Numbered from the stretch's first letter, positions 23,306 through 34,930 are shown. The stretch: DNA of 64,000 bases from Mesostigma viride (GCA_009746045.1 RPFO01000448.1:2783882-2847881); one strand, 5' to 3'. Made by a program: numbers and translations. Notes: generated by a model not told the origin, from the sequence alone.

Positions 23306-26300
23306 ATGGTCTCGTTCAGTAGCCGGATGATCGCTGCGGCGCGCGCCTTGGAATCAGAGTCGGAAGAAGCCATCATCTATGATCCCTTGGCAGAGGAACT
23401 GGCAGGGCCCACGGCCATGAAGCAGGCGCGGCAGCGCGTCACAGAAAGGAGCCGTGCGGGTAAGGCGGCCCGGTACGGAGACTCGTCCATGCCAACATAA
23501 GCGCCCTTGGCAATTTAAGAGTACTGCCTCTTGTATTACCTCTTACGTCGCGGCATGCCCATTTTTTTTTCTGACAGAATCGGAAGCAAAATGTTTAGAA
23601 ACGCTCGTTGTGCGTGAAGCTCTGGCTCATCTTCGTGCCACGTCATCTCCGCCATTCATCCTTCTGCCCGATCTTGCCTTCCGTATTCCTGTTCTTATGT
23701 AAATTGTCCTTTCCTCATCACCATTCATCCCCTTGTCGGACACCGGTGCCCACCCTTCCATCATCACATGACTGCGTTACCCCGTTTCTGTTTGTCACCC
23801 TGTATTTCACCCTGTTCATGCAGGTCACCCCATTTAGGTGCTTGCCACCCATTAAGACAACACCAGTCCTCGGCATTATCTTCGCCCTGCGCTTTTGTCG
23901 CATTGATGTGTTGTCTCATTGATATGTTGTCTCATCGATGTGTCGTCTCATTGATGTGTTGTCTCATTGATATGTTGTCTCATTGATATGTTGTCTCATT
24001 GATGTGTTGTCTCATTGATGTGTTGTCTCATTGATGTGTTGTCTCATTGATGTGTTGTCTCATTGATGTGTTGTCTCATTGATATGTTGTCTCAGTGATG
24101 TGTTGTCTCATTGATGTGTTGTCTCATTGATATGTTGTCTCATTGATGTGTTGTCTCATTGATGTGTTGTCTCATTGATGAGTTGTCTCATTGATGTGTT
24201 GTCTCATTGATATCCCCTTGCTCCTCACCGGTTAATCCCATCAAATGGACAGCAGCCCTGTAGCACATACCGTTGCCCCCCCCCCCCCCCGTTCATCCAA
24301 TCAGACAATCCCACCCCTTCTTTCATCATCACCCCATCAACCCACCCACCCCTGACCACGTCATCCCACTGCTCGCCCCCCTACCCCATCCTCCCCAACT
24401 ACCAACTACCAACCACCAACCACCACCACCACCACCACCACCACCACCACCACCACCACCACCACCACCACCACCACCACCACCACCACCACCACCACCA
24501 CCACCACCACCACCACCACCACCACCACCACCACCACCACCACCGCCGCCGCCGCCGCCGCCGCCGCCACCAGGCGAGAAGCGTCGCGCCGGCATCGCCA
24601 TCCGCACGCGGTACCTGGACGATGCGCTCGTGGAGGCGGTCACTGTGCAACTGACGCCGTCCTGTGCTACAGTGACCACTACCACAGTGCACGAGGATGA
24701 TGTGACTGCTGCCACTGGGGGTGGCGACAGTGGTTCCCAGGGGCATGTTGGGGCATCAGAACAGGCAGCAGGGAAGGAAGCATCGCCGCCCCCTCTGCCC
24801 AGCCAGGTGGTCATCCTGGGTGCAGGGATGGACTCCAGGGTGTACCGGCTGCCCCGCCCCCCCAACTGCCTTCCCAGAGAGCGCACAGCGGCCAATAAGG
24901 TCTCAGGGGGAGCCGGGGCGGTAGCGGGTGCTAGCGGATACGCGGCAGCAAACGGTGGCGCCGTGGGCGGCGATACTTTCAAAGAATTGGGTGGTGCGAC
25001 CGATGATGGTGCTACGAAGACAGGTTTGCCGGATGCCAGAGTGAGTTTTTCAGTCGTAAAAAATGCTGAGGTGGCGTTCCACCCGATCGCGGACCTGTTT
25101 GAGGTTGACCAAGCGGACGTGCTGCGTGCCAAGGAGGCCACGTATGAGCGGCTAAGGGAGAAGGGGGTCATGCCCCCACTCTCGCTGGCGCAACGACGGA
25201 CGGTCATCGCGGCCAACGTGGAGGAGGTGGACACCCTGGAGGCGCGCCTGGTGGGGGGCGGCGTGCGGTTTGCGGAGCCGGTCGTGTGGCTGCTGGAGGG
25301 CCTGTTGGTGTAAGTGCGGGAAAAGTATCAACAGTTTAGTAGTATAAACAGTAGTACCAGTAGTTTTGTCAGTATAAACAGTAGCGCCTGTATAGCTGTC
25401 AATTATTTGTGAGCATTAATTAGTAACATAACTCCGTTGGTAGTACATGTAGCACATATCCCGGAGAAGGGGCATATGGCTTTTAATACATTCTGGGCTA
25501 CTTCCTGCAAGAGTGGAATGTAAGCAACACTTGCTCTAGGTGCCTCAAGGACACCGGCACCACCATGCTGTCTCGGGTTCAACCCAGCTAAGGGGATCCC
25601 GGCATGGGGGAGGAAGATTGTGAGCATCTAAGGAAGAATCTTCCTCCCCTGTCTATTGTACGTGTGTTTATCATCATATGTGTGTCCCCCCTCCCCCCCC
25701 CGGTTGGTCCTTGTTCTTTGGGGCTCTGCCCTACCCTGTTTTCAGTGGGACATGAGCACCTGTCAGTGTCTAAGGGTGGAAAGGCCACCCGTCGCAAGGG
25801 TGGAGACGACCGCTGTCACGACCGGGGTAGTTGTGATGGGGGACCGGTTGGCTGATGCGTGCATTGCCCTCCCCTGCTGGTGTCAGTGTGCTCCGGGTTC
25901 TGCCCAGCCGTGTGAATGGCGGTGTTTCCCTACCGGTTCATGTAATTTTGTGGGGGGCGCTGCCCTCCCCTGTTGTCTGAATGACTAATAACTAATAACT
26001 GTGCCTAGACCCCCTGTTGTGTTCACAACTAATAACTGTGCGTAGACCCCCTGTTGTCATCATAACTAATAATGTTGCTTAGACCCGCTCTGTTGTGTTC
26101 ATAACTGATAATTGTGCTCAGACCCCTTGTCGGCACAACTGTGCTTAGACCCCCTCTTGTTGTAAGTGCGTCTCGGGAGGGTCTCCCCCCTGTGCATGTG
26201 TGTGTTCCCCTTTTCGTGGGTGTATGGGTGTCCACTCTTCCCTCCGATCGGTTCCCGTTTGATCAGTCTCCCAGTCATCGTCGGTGGGATGTAGGGCTCT

Positions 26301-28738
26301 CGCCACCCCTATGGCTGTGCGCGTGTCACCACCTGCCCGGCTGAAAGCGTTTTCAAAGTTTTAGCCAGTCCCTAACCTGTGGGTGTAGGGCGTGCTTTGC
26401 CCAGTTTCTGCTGGTGCATGTGTGAATGGGATTTTACCTTTCCTTTCAAAATTTAGAGACACTCATGCCTATCAGCTCCAGGTCCATTCATAACTCCCTT
26501 CAAATGTCAGGTACTGACATCGTGAGCCGAAACATAAGCCTGTCACATATGGCAGTCGGTGGCATGTCTAGTGCTGCGGTGCTTGCTTCGTCCGTCCCTG
26601 CTATGCTTCGTCCGTACGCGCTGTCCATGGGCCGTGTCTGCCATCCTGGTATCTGATATGCCATGCGCTGCATGCTGTGCTTGCATTTGTTGCCATACCT
26701 TACACGCTTGCATTCCCTGCTACCCCTTGCATGCGGCACTCTCAAATCCCCCAGGTACCTCGAACCGGACAATGTCGCCCGCTTGGCACGCAAGATGGCT
26801 GAGCTCTCGGCACCTGGCAGCGTGTTGCTGGCATCCCTGGTACGCACCACCTAGCTAGCATATGTCAAGGAAACAACCAGCGCAGGCCAGAAATCACATG
26901 TGCCCTGATCTTCATATGTGTGCCCTCGCGCACACCGTCACCGTTCTTGTCAAGGTTATTGATGGTTCCAATGTGAGCCGAAACCAACCCCGTCCCCCTC
27001 CATGTTTTGCTGCACACTGTCACCGTTCTTGTCAAGGTTATTGATGGTTCCAATATGAGCCGAAACCAACCCCGTCCCCCTCCATGTTTTGCTGCACACC
27101 GTCACCGTTCTTGTCAAGGTTATTGATGGTTCCAATGTGAGCCGAAACCAACCCCGTCCCCCTCCATGTTTTGCTGCACACCGTCACCGTTCTTGTCAAG
27201 GTTATTGATGGTTCCAATGTGAGCCGAAACCAACCCCGTCCCCCTCCATGTTTTGCTGCGGTGTTTGCCTTGGGTGGGGTTTGAGTGGTAGGGTCCCTGG
27301 GCATGGGGAGACCCTGCTGCATCGCGTCCTACTGCAACAGTCAGTTGAGCCTGAGGGTGAAAATTAAGGATGAGGTGAAGGATGAGATAAGGAAGGAAGT
27401 TAAGGATGGCATGATGAGACGATGATTTAAATGATGGCCCAGCCTCTAAATCTTCGCATGACAACTGCTCCCATGGGTCCCGGTGTATAGCTAAATGGCT
27501 GCTTAGTCAAGAAGTTAGAAGGGGGTGGTTTATAAGAGTGTGGTCGGTCATGGCTCACCATTATTAGTGCCATGTGGACGTGCGAGTGCGTTTATCTTTT
27601 TTTGCAGACCGGCTTGCAATAATGGGGATGAACATCCTGTGATCTGCTATCCATGGAATCATCGTGAACGTCCCGAAGGATATATCCCAGGTTTGTGAGC
27701 ATCTGTAGAAAAAGGCCATGCAGTGCCTTACCATTTCTTCCCGGCTTTCATGCCTCAAGAAACATTCCAACTTTTTCCCCGCCTTTGCGAACTTTTTTTG
27801 CAATGGCATGTTGTCGTTACGCAGGTAAACGAGACGTGTGTGACGCGAGCGGTCGCCAACGCATCCAAGGGGTCGCTCATGGAGCACTGGAAGTGGGGGG
27901 TGAACGAACCATTCAAGTATTTCTCGCAGCTGGGATGGCACGTGCTCTCAGTGGTGCAGGTGGGTCTGTCTCTTGTCAAAGGTCATCCTGCACTTTCTAC
28001 TCCCTTGAATCTTTATCTGTTTTCCAGTGTGGGGTGTGGAGTGGATTAAACAAGGCTATACCTGATGCTAAGAACTAGCAAGGCCAAAGGACGAGATCCC
28101 GGTTGCACGGTGCAGATAGGAGGTTCTACTCCACGGCCCTAGTTGCACCAATGGAGCCACATGCACGATGACTAATGGAAAGAAGGCCGTTGTCGGCTAT
28201 AGAAACATGGGTCAGCCCTACTTCTGAAAGAAATCTGATGAAACGTGCAGGTTGTGTCTGTAGTAGCTCCAAGACCAGGCACCATAGCTCTTCTTTTGTT
28301 TTTCGTTACTGTCTGCTGAGTATTTTTTCCGTATCAATGACAATCGGCACGATTAACGGGGGCGGACCCTGCCGTTAAGGTCTTTTTGCCAGGAAATGTG
28401 CTCTTGTCCAAATTTCTTGCTGTGACGATCCGAACTGAAGAGATATCCCCACACATTTCTAAAAACGTGCTTGATGGCATGTCTATTTCAGAAGCTGCTA
28501 GGATTCCCGGTATTTCGAAAACTGCTAGATGATTCCTGTCACAGCTGTGAGGTTGAATAACGGAGTTGCCTCCCTGGCGCGAATGTCTGCTGTCCGATGT
28601 TGAATATCAATGATCTCTCACGTGCTTCAGTATGGAGCTCCTGAGGCCAACTACGGGCGATACGAGAAGAAGGAGATTCTGCCTCTGGAGGACAACTCCG
28701 TCGGGCGAGCTATGCTGCTCAGGGCTGTGAAGCTGTGA
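23306..28738 (+). CDS. LCM/PPM-family SAM-dependent methyltransferase, 5 exons
   Basis: Exons: 23306-23459, 24574-25309, 26755-26839, 27825-27959, 28631-28738. All introns are GT-AG and the phases agree (1, 2, 0, 0), giving 405 residues. Family features in order: AAARALES and DPLAEELAG near the N-terminus, RTRYLDDAL (62-70), the SAM-binding loop VVILGAGMDSRVYRLP (130-145), FEVDQADVLRAKE (227-239), WLLEGLLVYLEP (290-301) and a C-terminal W-x-L/Y-G segment. This is the LCM fold of carboxyl O-methyltransferases (LCMT1, TYW4 and bacterial/plant relatives); the substrate cannot be predicted. Residues about 82-125 and 148-205 are low-complexity insertions compared with compact relatives. The start ATG sits 2 nt after an acceptor-like CAG, so an upstream leader exon is possible. 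Introns hold several tandem repeats. A UGUAA signal follows the stop by about 93 nt. Confidence 0.88.
23901..24213 (+). repeat. 16-bp minisatellite in methyltransferase intron 1
   Basis: About 19 tandem copies of TTGATGTGTTGTCTCA with occasional A/G changes (GATATG for GATGTG). It lies within intron 1 (23460-24573). There are no spacers, so it is not a CRISPR-type array. Confidence 0.95.
24417..24569 (+). repeat. (CCA)n/(CCG)n trinucleotide tract at an acceptor
   Basis: A (CCA)n run of about 125 bp turns into (CCG)n and ends only a few bases before the intron 1 acceptor (CCACCAG, exon starts at 24574). It takes the place of the usual polypyrimidine tract. Translated through, it gives a false poly-proline leader; the family alignment and matching splice phase show it is intronic. 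Confidence 0.93.
25407..25627 (-). mobile_element. Short retroposon in intron 2, with target duplication
   Basis: A 201-bp insertion (25417-25617), reverse-oriented relative to the similar block at 13085-13305, is flanked by the 10-bp direct repeat TTGTGAGCAT (25407-25416 and 25618-25627). It ends in a short AT tail next to the left repeat, carries GTGCTACATGTACTAC-type 3' sequence and includes GGGTTCAACCC (reverse strand), similar to a Pol III B box. It is a SINE-like or 5'-truncated LINE insertion inside the methyltransferase gene. Confidence 0.8.
25985..26170 (+). repeat. Degenerate ~45-bp repeats ending in a donor-like site
   Basis: Five diverged copies of an ACTAATAACTGTGCTTAGAC / CCCCTGTTGT unit lie in intron 2. 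The last ends TTGTTGTAAGTGCG (26157-26170), which differs at one base from the true exon 2 donor context TTGGTGTAAGTGCG (25305-25318). This suggests the array may include copied donor sequence. Confidence 0.7.
26930..27257 (+). repeat. Four 82-bp tandem repeats in intron 3
   Basis: Exactly four 82-bp units begin at 26930, 27012, 27094 and 27176. Each carries CACCGTTCTTGTCAAGG, ATTGATGGTTCCAA and CCGTCCCCCTCCATG. They differ at only a few bases, so the array is young. It lies 90 bp inside intron 3 of the methyltransferase gene. Confidence 0.95.
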
Positions 28739-28830
28739 GCTTGTGAAATTTTGTGTGCATGCTTCGGGCAGTACAGCATGGGCAGGACGAAGTCCAGGCT
28801 GAGGAAAGACTGTCTAGTCCACAGTTCTGC

Positions 28831-28835
28831 TGTAA
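28831..28835 (+). terminator. UGUAA poly(A) signal candidate
   Basis: TGTAA occurs about 93 nt after the methyltransferase stop codon. UGUAA is the usual near-upstream poly(A) signal in many green algae. A 5-bp match is weak by itself; position is the main support. Confidence 0.5.
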
Positions 28836-28974
28836 TGTATACGATTCAAGTGCAGGACCAGCGCTAGGGCATGACGCAGCCAGGGCTGAAATTCTTATTT
28901 ATCAAATAAGGCAATTATCAAGTGCGAAATTTAATAGATCTATGGAGTGATACAACTATTCCTGGACGAATGGT

Positions 28975-29640
28975 GTGCCCGTTCCGACGTCGTTCAATGA
29001 CTATATTATTTATCTGGTCGAGCTAGCTAGAAGAAACGCGAGAAGACGCGCATGGAATTCCGTGTACGTGGCTGTCGGTCATGCAGGCAGTTGGTTGGGA
29101 CCGTTGGGGAGCTGTATATATAGATGGGGCCGCCCTCTAGATATTCCCCAATGTAACCACCGGCACGACATTACCGTGCTGGACTACGATGGGCAGGGTT
29201 GCCACCTGCTCGTTGATTGTATCGATCTCCGTGGCTCGGCCGCTTTCCGGTCGCCACATGTATCCTCCGGGCGGCTGTTGATACCGGCGCTGCTGCCGCT
29301 GTGCATGGCCAAGAGCGACAAGTTTTCCTCCTATATGCATGGCCATGGCACTAGCTGTACGTGGGGCCCCACCGGGTCATCCCCTTAGTCCTTGAGGAGT
29401 TTGGGGCCATGGGCCCGCCCCAAGACGGCGGAGTTTTTTCGCATGCCCCGCGTGGTCTGCCCAGACATGCATGGTCCTCGGATTGGCGGCAGCGCCTGAT
29501 CCCTTGACCTCACTTTCACGGTGGCTGACATGTGTTATTCCGCCGGCCGCGCCCGGGCCGACTTTGTTACGACCCAGGCGGTGTAGGTTACTTCAGTGTT
29601 ACTTCCCTGGCCGGCCTGGTGGGCTGGCCGCAGATCTAGG
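28975..29640 (+). pseudogene. C-terminal fragment of a third LINE reverse transcriptase
   Basis: Frames reading HDITVLDYDGQGCHLLVDCI, ALLPLCMAKSDKFSSYM and (after a shift near 29380) PLVLEEFGAMGPP resemble the C-terminal region of a protist/algal LINE-type RT protein, where a sugar-like DxxV segment is followed by KxxKYxxY and FxPLVLExxG. There is no RT core or YADD, so it is a 5'-truncated, frameshifted remnant. The similarity is from memory of the family pattern. Confidence 0.45.
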
Positions 29641-29899
29641 TGTTGCTGTGTGTCGTAGTTTTAAAATTGGTGTTTTCGTTAGTTGTACCTTGTGCCGCCA
29701 GGCTTGATCCTTGCATGCCCGTGTCGGATTCTTATTATTGCATGTCTTGCTCAAGGGTTCTTCTTTTGGGGGGTTAATTTCCTTCTGTACGTTGCATGCC
29801 ATTTTCACCTCCGTAATTTATCCTTCTCCGTGCATGTTCACATATATAGCAGACTAAATTAACTAGGTGCGCTAATAAAAACTCGAAATTTCTGCATAT

Positions 29900-30010
29900 A
29901 TCATACTGAACGACTCGAAAGCGCGGACAAGATAACGGCAGGCTCGAGCTACCATGGTCGATCCAGATTCTCCCGATTTCTAGCCTGCACTGGTTGTCTC
30001 CTTGATGTAT
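29900..30010 (+). repeat. Third copy of the foldback arm
   Basis: The order of ACGACTCGAAAGCGCGGA, then GGCAGGCTCGAGCTACCATG, GGTCGATCC, GATTCTCC, TTTCTAGCCTGCACTGGTTG matches both arms of the 4035-4632 foldback element. Only one arm is seen here. The stretch 29660-29900 shows nothing recognisable. Confidence 0.5.
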
Positions 30011-30064
30011 GGATCGACCACTCTCTAGTAAATTTTTGTTTGCCGTGCAACGTGCGTTGGGTGG

Positions 30065-30905
30065 TAGGGGATTAATTAATTAATTAATTAAAATCATAGC
30101 TCCGTGGGGAGCATATGTAACACATAGCCCTGAGAAAGGGGCATCTATGGGTTTGTAATACAATCAGGGCGACAACCTGCAGGTGTAGGATGTACGACTA
30201 TCACCTGCTCTGGGTGCACTAGGTGCACCTGCACCTCCATGATGGTTCATGCCTCCTAAACAAGCACAGGCACCCAGGGGGGGCTTGAGGAGAGGGCCTA
30301 GAAGGCCTGCATGACATATGGGGTGGAAGGTATGTGGCTAGGCTATGGCTAGGGTACACATGGCCTCTCAGCAGGGAGTAACTCCCTGCATGGGCAAAGC
30401 ATGACTCGAAATTGCTACGGCTATTGCAAGGGCGGGTGTGGGCCCGTCACGTAGGCATACATGGCCACGTCACTAAGCTTTCTAGTCTACACTATACTGC
30501 TATATATTCCCTAGGCTGGGGTGGCTGGGGTGGCTGGGGCGGCAGGGGTCGCCTGCCAGGGCTTGTGGGCGACGTAGATGTCCGCCCCCTTCCAGTAGAC
30601 CGGCTTCTGCCCCGCCGTCTGCCGAAGCTGGAGGTAGGTCGGCCATAACTCCCGTCGCCGTTGTTGCTGCGTCAAGGTCAAGTCGTCGTCCAGCGTGTAG
30701 GCGGTCCCCCCAAGCCGCTTGCGACACTTGAGGAACTCCATCTTATCCGCCATGGTGTCAAAGGTGAGGAGCAAGGGGGAGGGGCCGGCCTTACCCCGCG
30801 AGCGGGGAAGGCGGGTCACCCCCCGCGGCTTGCCCTTACCAGTGATAGCCATGGGGACAAGGATTTTGTTCTCAAACGCCATGGCAAGGGTCTCGGGTAG
30901 GGGAT
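30065..30905 (-). mobile_element. ORF1-type LINE derivative with coding frame 30511-30882
   Basis: The minus-strand frame starts MAFENKILVPMAITGKGKP near 30882 and continues with GVTRLPRSRGKAGPSPLLLTF, then DKMEFLKCRKRL, TAYTLDDDLTLTQQQRRREL, LWPTYLQLRQ, KPVYWKGADIY and a C-terminal A/P-rich repeat (to 30511, 123 residues). It is the cleanest of three copies of this protein. The 3' region ends at 30065 in (TTAA)n preceded by GTGTTACATATGCTCC-type sequence. The protein is taken as the C-terminal half of LINE ORF1. No RT follows, so it is a non-autonomous or truncated retroposon. Confidence 0.6.
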
Positions 30906-30924
30906 AGCCTGCCTATTAAAATTA

Positions 30925-31330
30925 AATTAAATTAAATTATATGACATGACTCCGTTGGGAGATCATGTAGCACATATTCCTTGCTGGATGGGCGGAGGTG
31001 GGCGAAGTCGCGTAATCGAACTAATTCCTAACTCTACTAAGCTATCTAGCCTAGAAAATCCTATAGCTACACTACTCAGCAAAACGCCCCTTCCGCTTGG
31101 GGGGAGGGGGCTTGCCCACAGGGGCTGGCGTGTGAGCCTGGACAATCTTCTGCCACCGCTTCTTGTTCTGATGCATCGCATGCAGTCCAAAGAAGAGAGA
31201 GGGGGTGAATGCGGTGTTCAAACTGAGCTGGGACCACTGCAACTAGGTCGGCCAGCAGCATCTGGATGTAGTTCATGGCAGGCTTACCTAGCTTTCTAGG
31301 AATCAGTCCTTGGGGCCAGGTTCTTTGACC
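30925..31330 (-). mobile_element. LINE ORF2 3'-end fragment
   Basis: On the minus strand this matches the end of the LINE at 35653-36950: CCATGAACTACATCCAGAT, CAGCTCAGTTTGAACACCGC, a KKRWQKIVQAHTPAPVGKP-type C-terminus, then GTGCTACATGATCTCC and an AATTTAATTT-type tail near 30925. It is a 5'-truncated copy. Confidence 0.6.
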
Positions 31331-31383
31331 CCAAGACCAGGCGAGCAAGTCGCGCCGCCCGCCTGGAGGGTGCCCTATGCGCG

Positions 31384-34300
31384 TTGAAAAGTACTATGTT
31401 ATCTCACGCCGCACACACGTCCCCGCCAGCCTCCCCCCAACCCCCTGCCGACACCGCCGGTCCCCGGCGCCCCCTGCTGGGCCAACGCCGGCACCACTCG
31501 CTGCGCATCGCAACCTACAATGTCCGCACCCTGCCCGGGGATGCCCCCCCGCGGGCCAACGAGCTTGTCCACTACTGCCGCCTATATGGCATTGATGTGC
31601 TTGGGGTCCAAGAGCACCGACGCTCCTTTGAGGGCCCCGTTCAGCGTGTCACCCTCGCACTACAATGGCAACTGCTGTGCGGCCCGGCGCATGCACCGGG
31701 GCAGGGAGGAGTGGGCCTGCTGTGCTCCCGGCCCCACCGCTGCCGCCCAGCTCGTGGACCACAAACTTTGCTCGAATCGGATCCTTCAGTGCACTTTCCG
31801 CTCCCTCATGAAGGACGGACCCCCATTATGCTCTCGGTAATTGTCGGATATGCCCCACATGCTGGGCACCCGGCCGAGGACTGCGCAGCGTTCTTCAACC
31901 AGTTGCTCGACATAGAGAAACAGATCCCACGTCAATACATCGTTGCCATCTTGGTGGATGCCAACGCGACCCTGCCCGTGGGCCGCGGGGGCTGCATGTA
32001 TGCGCCGCGCCTAACCGATAGCAATGCCAACACCCCCCTACTTGAGCAACTGCTCACTGAGGGGGACTTGACTGCTGCATGCCAATACGCTTTTTGCTAA
32101 ACCGCCTGATGCACTAGTGACCTTTGTGGGCACCATGCGCAGGGCGGCTGGCTCAATGCTCCCTCGGCGGCGATGTGTATGCTTGGACTACATACTTGTG
32201 CGCAAGTGCTGGCGCTCTAGCTTCCGTCATCGATGCCCGTACGCTGACCACCCCCAGTGTCGCATCGGATCATCGCATGGTCACCGCAACCTTGCGCCTA
32301 CGTCTTCAGGCCCCTGCGCGCCGCCGCCCCCGGCCCCGCCCTGACTGGACCTGCTTATTACGCCCCGTCCGTGGGCGCAGGGAGAAGTGGTCAGCGGATG
32401 AGTCTGATACGCCGCGATGCAATCAGGTCTGCCTTTGTGGACGCGCAACCTTTGATGTACCTGGACGCAGATCGCGGTGTAGATCTCACGCCACCCTACG
32501 AACTGTTCATGCGATCGGTGGAGCTTGGCTCTACTGTAAGCTTTTCCCCGAGCAACTGAACCCCGCGCCCGACCAGCCCCGCTCTACCTGCGCGACGCCC
32601 GGGTGGTTGCCGCCCGGCTGGCGCTAGCGCAGGCCCGCCGCCGCGGGGAGGACCTGTACCCGTACCAGGAACGGCTTACTCAAGCATATACTGCCGCACA
32701 TGCGGAGGAGGTGGAGACACTTGCCGCCGAAATCAATCGCCACACGGCCGCCAACCAGCACAAGGCGGCCTGGCGCTCTCTCGACCGTCTCACCGGACGC
32801 CGGGAAACGCAACGGGCTGACATCCCAGGCACCCCCAGTGAACGCCTTGAGATTTGGTTCAGCTCCCAGGCCAAACTATCAGGGGCCCCTGGCCCGCCCC
32901 CCCGCTTGACCCCGCTGCAGCTGCACGCCCTGCGGCCAGCCGAGGCGGCCCCATTGAGCCCCCGCAGGCGCCCACCAGCGAGACGGACTACCTGGTCCCA
33001 CCGCTCTCCGGCCCCTGGTGGACGGCCCCCACGACGAGTGGACTCCCCAGGAATGGGCTGCTGCCATCTCCACCCTCCGCAATGATGCTGCCATGGGAGT
33101 GGACAATATTTCACCGGAGGTGGTTAAGATGCCTGAGCTTGAGCCTTTCCTCCGGGGTGTTTGCAACCGGATTCTACGAGATGGCCTCCCCCCGCCGACG
33201 TATTGGAAGACCGCTGTCCGGGTCATGCTCTACAAGGGCAAGGGGTCCGCCGCGGATACCGGCAACTACCGCGGCGTATGCCTCCAAAGCTGCGTGCTGA
33301 AAGTCTTCATGCGTCTCCTGCTGAACCGCATGCGCGCCAGCCTCGATCCCCACCTAGGTGAGTCCCAGATGGGCTTCCGTGTTGGTCGCAATTGTGTTAT
33401 GGTCACTATTACCGCGCGCCGCCTGATCGAGGAAGTGGGCCGCCTGGCCCCCGGCCTCTTGCCATTGCTATTGATCTTCGTGGATTACACCAAGGCATTC
33501 GATACGGTTATATGGGACGCCCTGTGGGTGGTCCTTCACCTGTTCCGTGTCCCATCGTACATCGTTGAGATCATCCGCCAGTTCTATGAAGGGTCCCAAG
33601 CCCAGGTCCGTACCGCCGACGGCGTCACTCCGGCGTTCCCCTGCACACCGGGGTGTGGCAGGGCTGTGTGCTCTCCCCATATCTATTCATCATTATGGTG
33701 GACTATATTATGCGGCGTGCACAAGCCCGCTTCGCCCGGGTGGAGGGGCGCCCGCCGGGGATCGAGATCACGGAGTACGCCAGCTACGGCGGGGTTGACC
33801 CACCCTACCGCCTGAGCGATCTGATCTACGCTGATGACACGACACTCGTGGAAACCCCAGAGTCAGCCCAACTGTGGCTAGACAGCTTATCACTGGAAGC
33901 GCGGGCGGTGGGGCTTATGATCAGCAAGAAAACGGAGGTCATGGCCATCGGCTTCCCTGCTGGGATAGCCCCACCCACCCTCCTCTTGCTGGACGGCAGC
34001 CCCGTCCCCCCGGCGACTCGCTTCAAGCTCCTTGGCAGCTGGCTTCCCTCCACGGCCGACGACATCAACACCCGCATTGGCCAGGCCTGGGCGGCCCTCC
34101 GCCGCCTCGACAGGTTCTGGACCTGTCGCTACCTGAGTGAGCGACGCAAGCGCATTCTGTTCAAGGCCCTTGTCCTCAGCATCCTCCTTTATGGCTGCGA
34201 GGCGTGGACCCTGGACCAGGCGCTGAGCCAGCAGCTTGACGGCACCGTCACTCGAATGCTCCGTCATATCCTCGGCGTCCGCTACCAAGAACGCCGCACC

Positions 34301-34930
34301 CGGGCCGAGCTCTACTGCGAGCTCCCTCTTGTCACCCATACCATCCGACACCGCCGCCTCCTCTTTGCCGGCCATCTTGCCCGCACAGACCAGGTGAATA
34401 CCGATGTGGGCCCTGCCGGGGGGCTTAAGACGGGCCAACCAGGTAGACACCTCCTCCTATGGCAGGGTCCCCTTGTCCCATCGCAACCCACTGGCAAACT
34501 TGCGCGCGCCGGGCACCGGCGCGGCGCGACCCGGACCTATGTGACACAACTGCTTGAAGATGCAGGGCTTCTGGGACTATCCGTACTCCGCGCCCGCATG
34601 ATTGACAAGGAGAAATGGGCTGCCATCTGCGATAAGCACCTTCCCGAGGGGTATGCTCCTGTTTTCTCCCCACGGGCCCCGCGGCCCGTTGCTAGCCAGG
34701 GTAGAAGTCCGCAGGTGGAGGTTATTGGTCCTGAGGATAGCCGCTACACTACCGCCTCGTCTGCCATTACAGTAGAGGACAGCTCGGATGAGGATTACAT
34801 CCCCATCTAGTGCTTAACGGTTGGGGGATGATGCAGACGATATTTGTTTAAACTTTTGTGTAATTATTTTTCTAATGAGATTAGCATAGTACTCCGTGGC
34901 ATGCCTTGCGCATGACACGCAATTAGTACT
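31384..34930 (+). pseudogene. LINE with AP-endonuclease and reverse transcriptase
   Basis: This is the longest LINE copy. The endonuclease begins SLRIATYNVRTLPGD (about 31500) with GVQEHRR, VGYAPHAGHP and DANATLP. The frame stops at 32098, and the LDYILVRK and SDHRMVTATLRL segments lie in two other frames (32117-32310). The RT runs from about 33018 with GVDNISPEVVK, DTGNYRGVCLQS, SQMGFRVGRN and VDYTKAFDTV. A frameshift near 33650 leads to GCVLSPYLF, an intact LIYADDTTLV (about 33820-33850), LEARAVGLMISKKTEVM and a long C-terminal domain to the stop at 34810. The 3' end shows a short (ACTT)n tail near 34925. Several indels make it inactive unless they are assembly errors. It serves as reference for the fragments elsewhere in the window. 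Confidence 0.85.

Noticed and set aside
24273-24573. Methyltransferase start upstream with a long poly-proline leader
   Set aside because: The leader is an intronic (CCA)n/(CCG)n tract. The upstream exon 23306-23459 supplies the conserved family N-terminus, with a donor/acceptor pair in matching phase.
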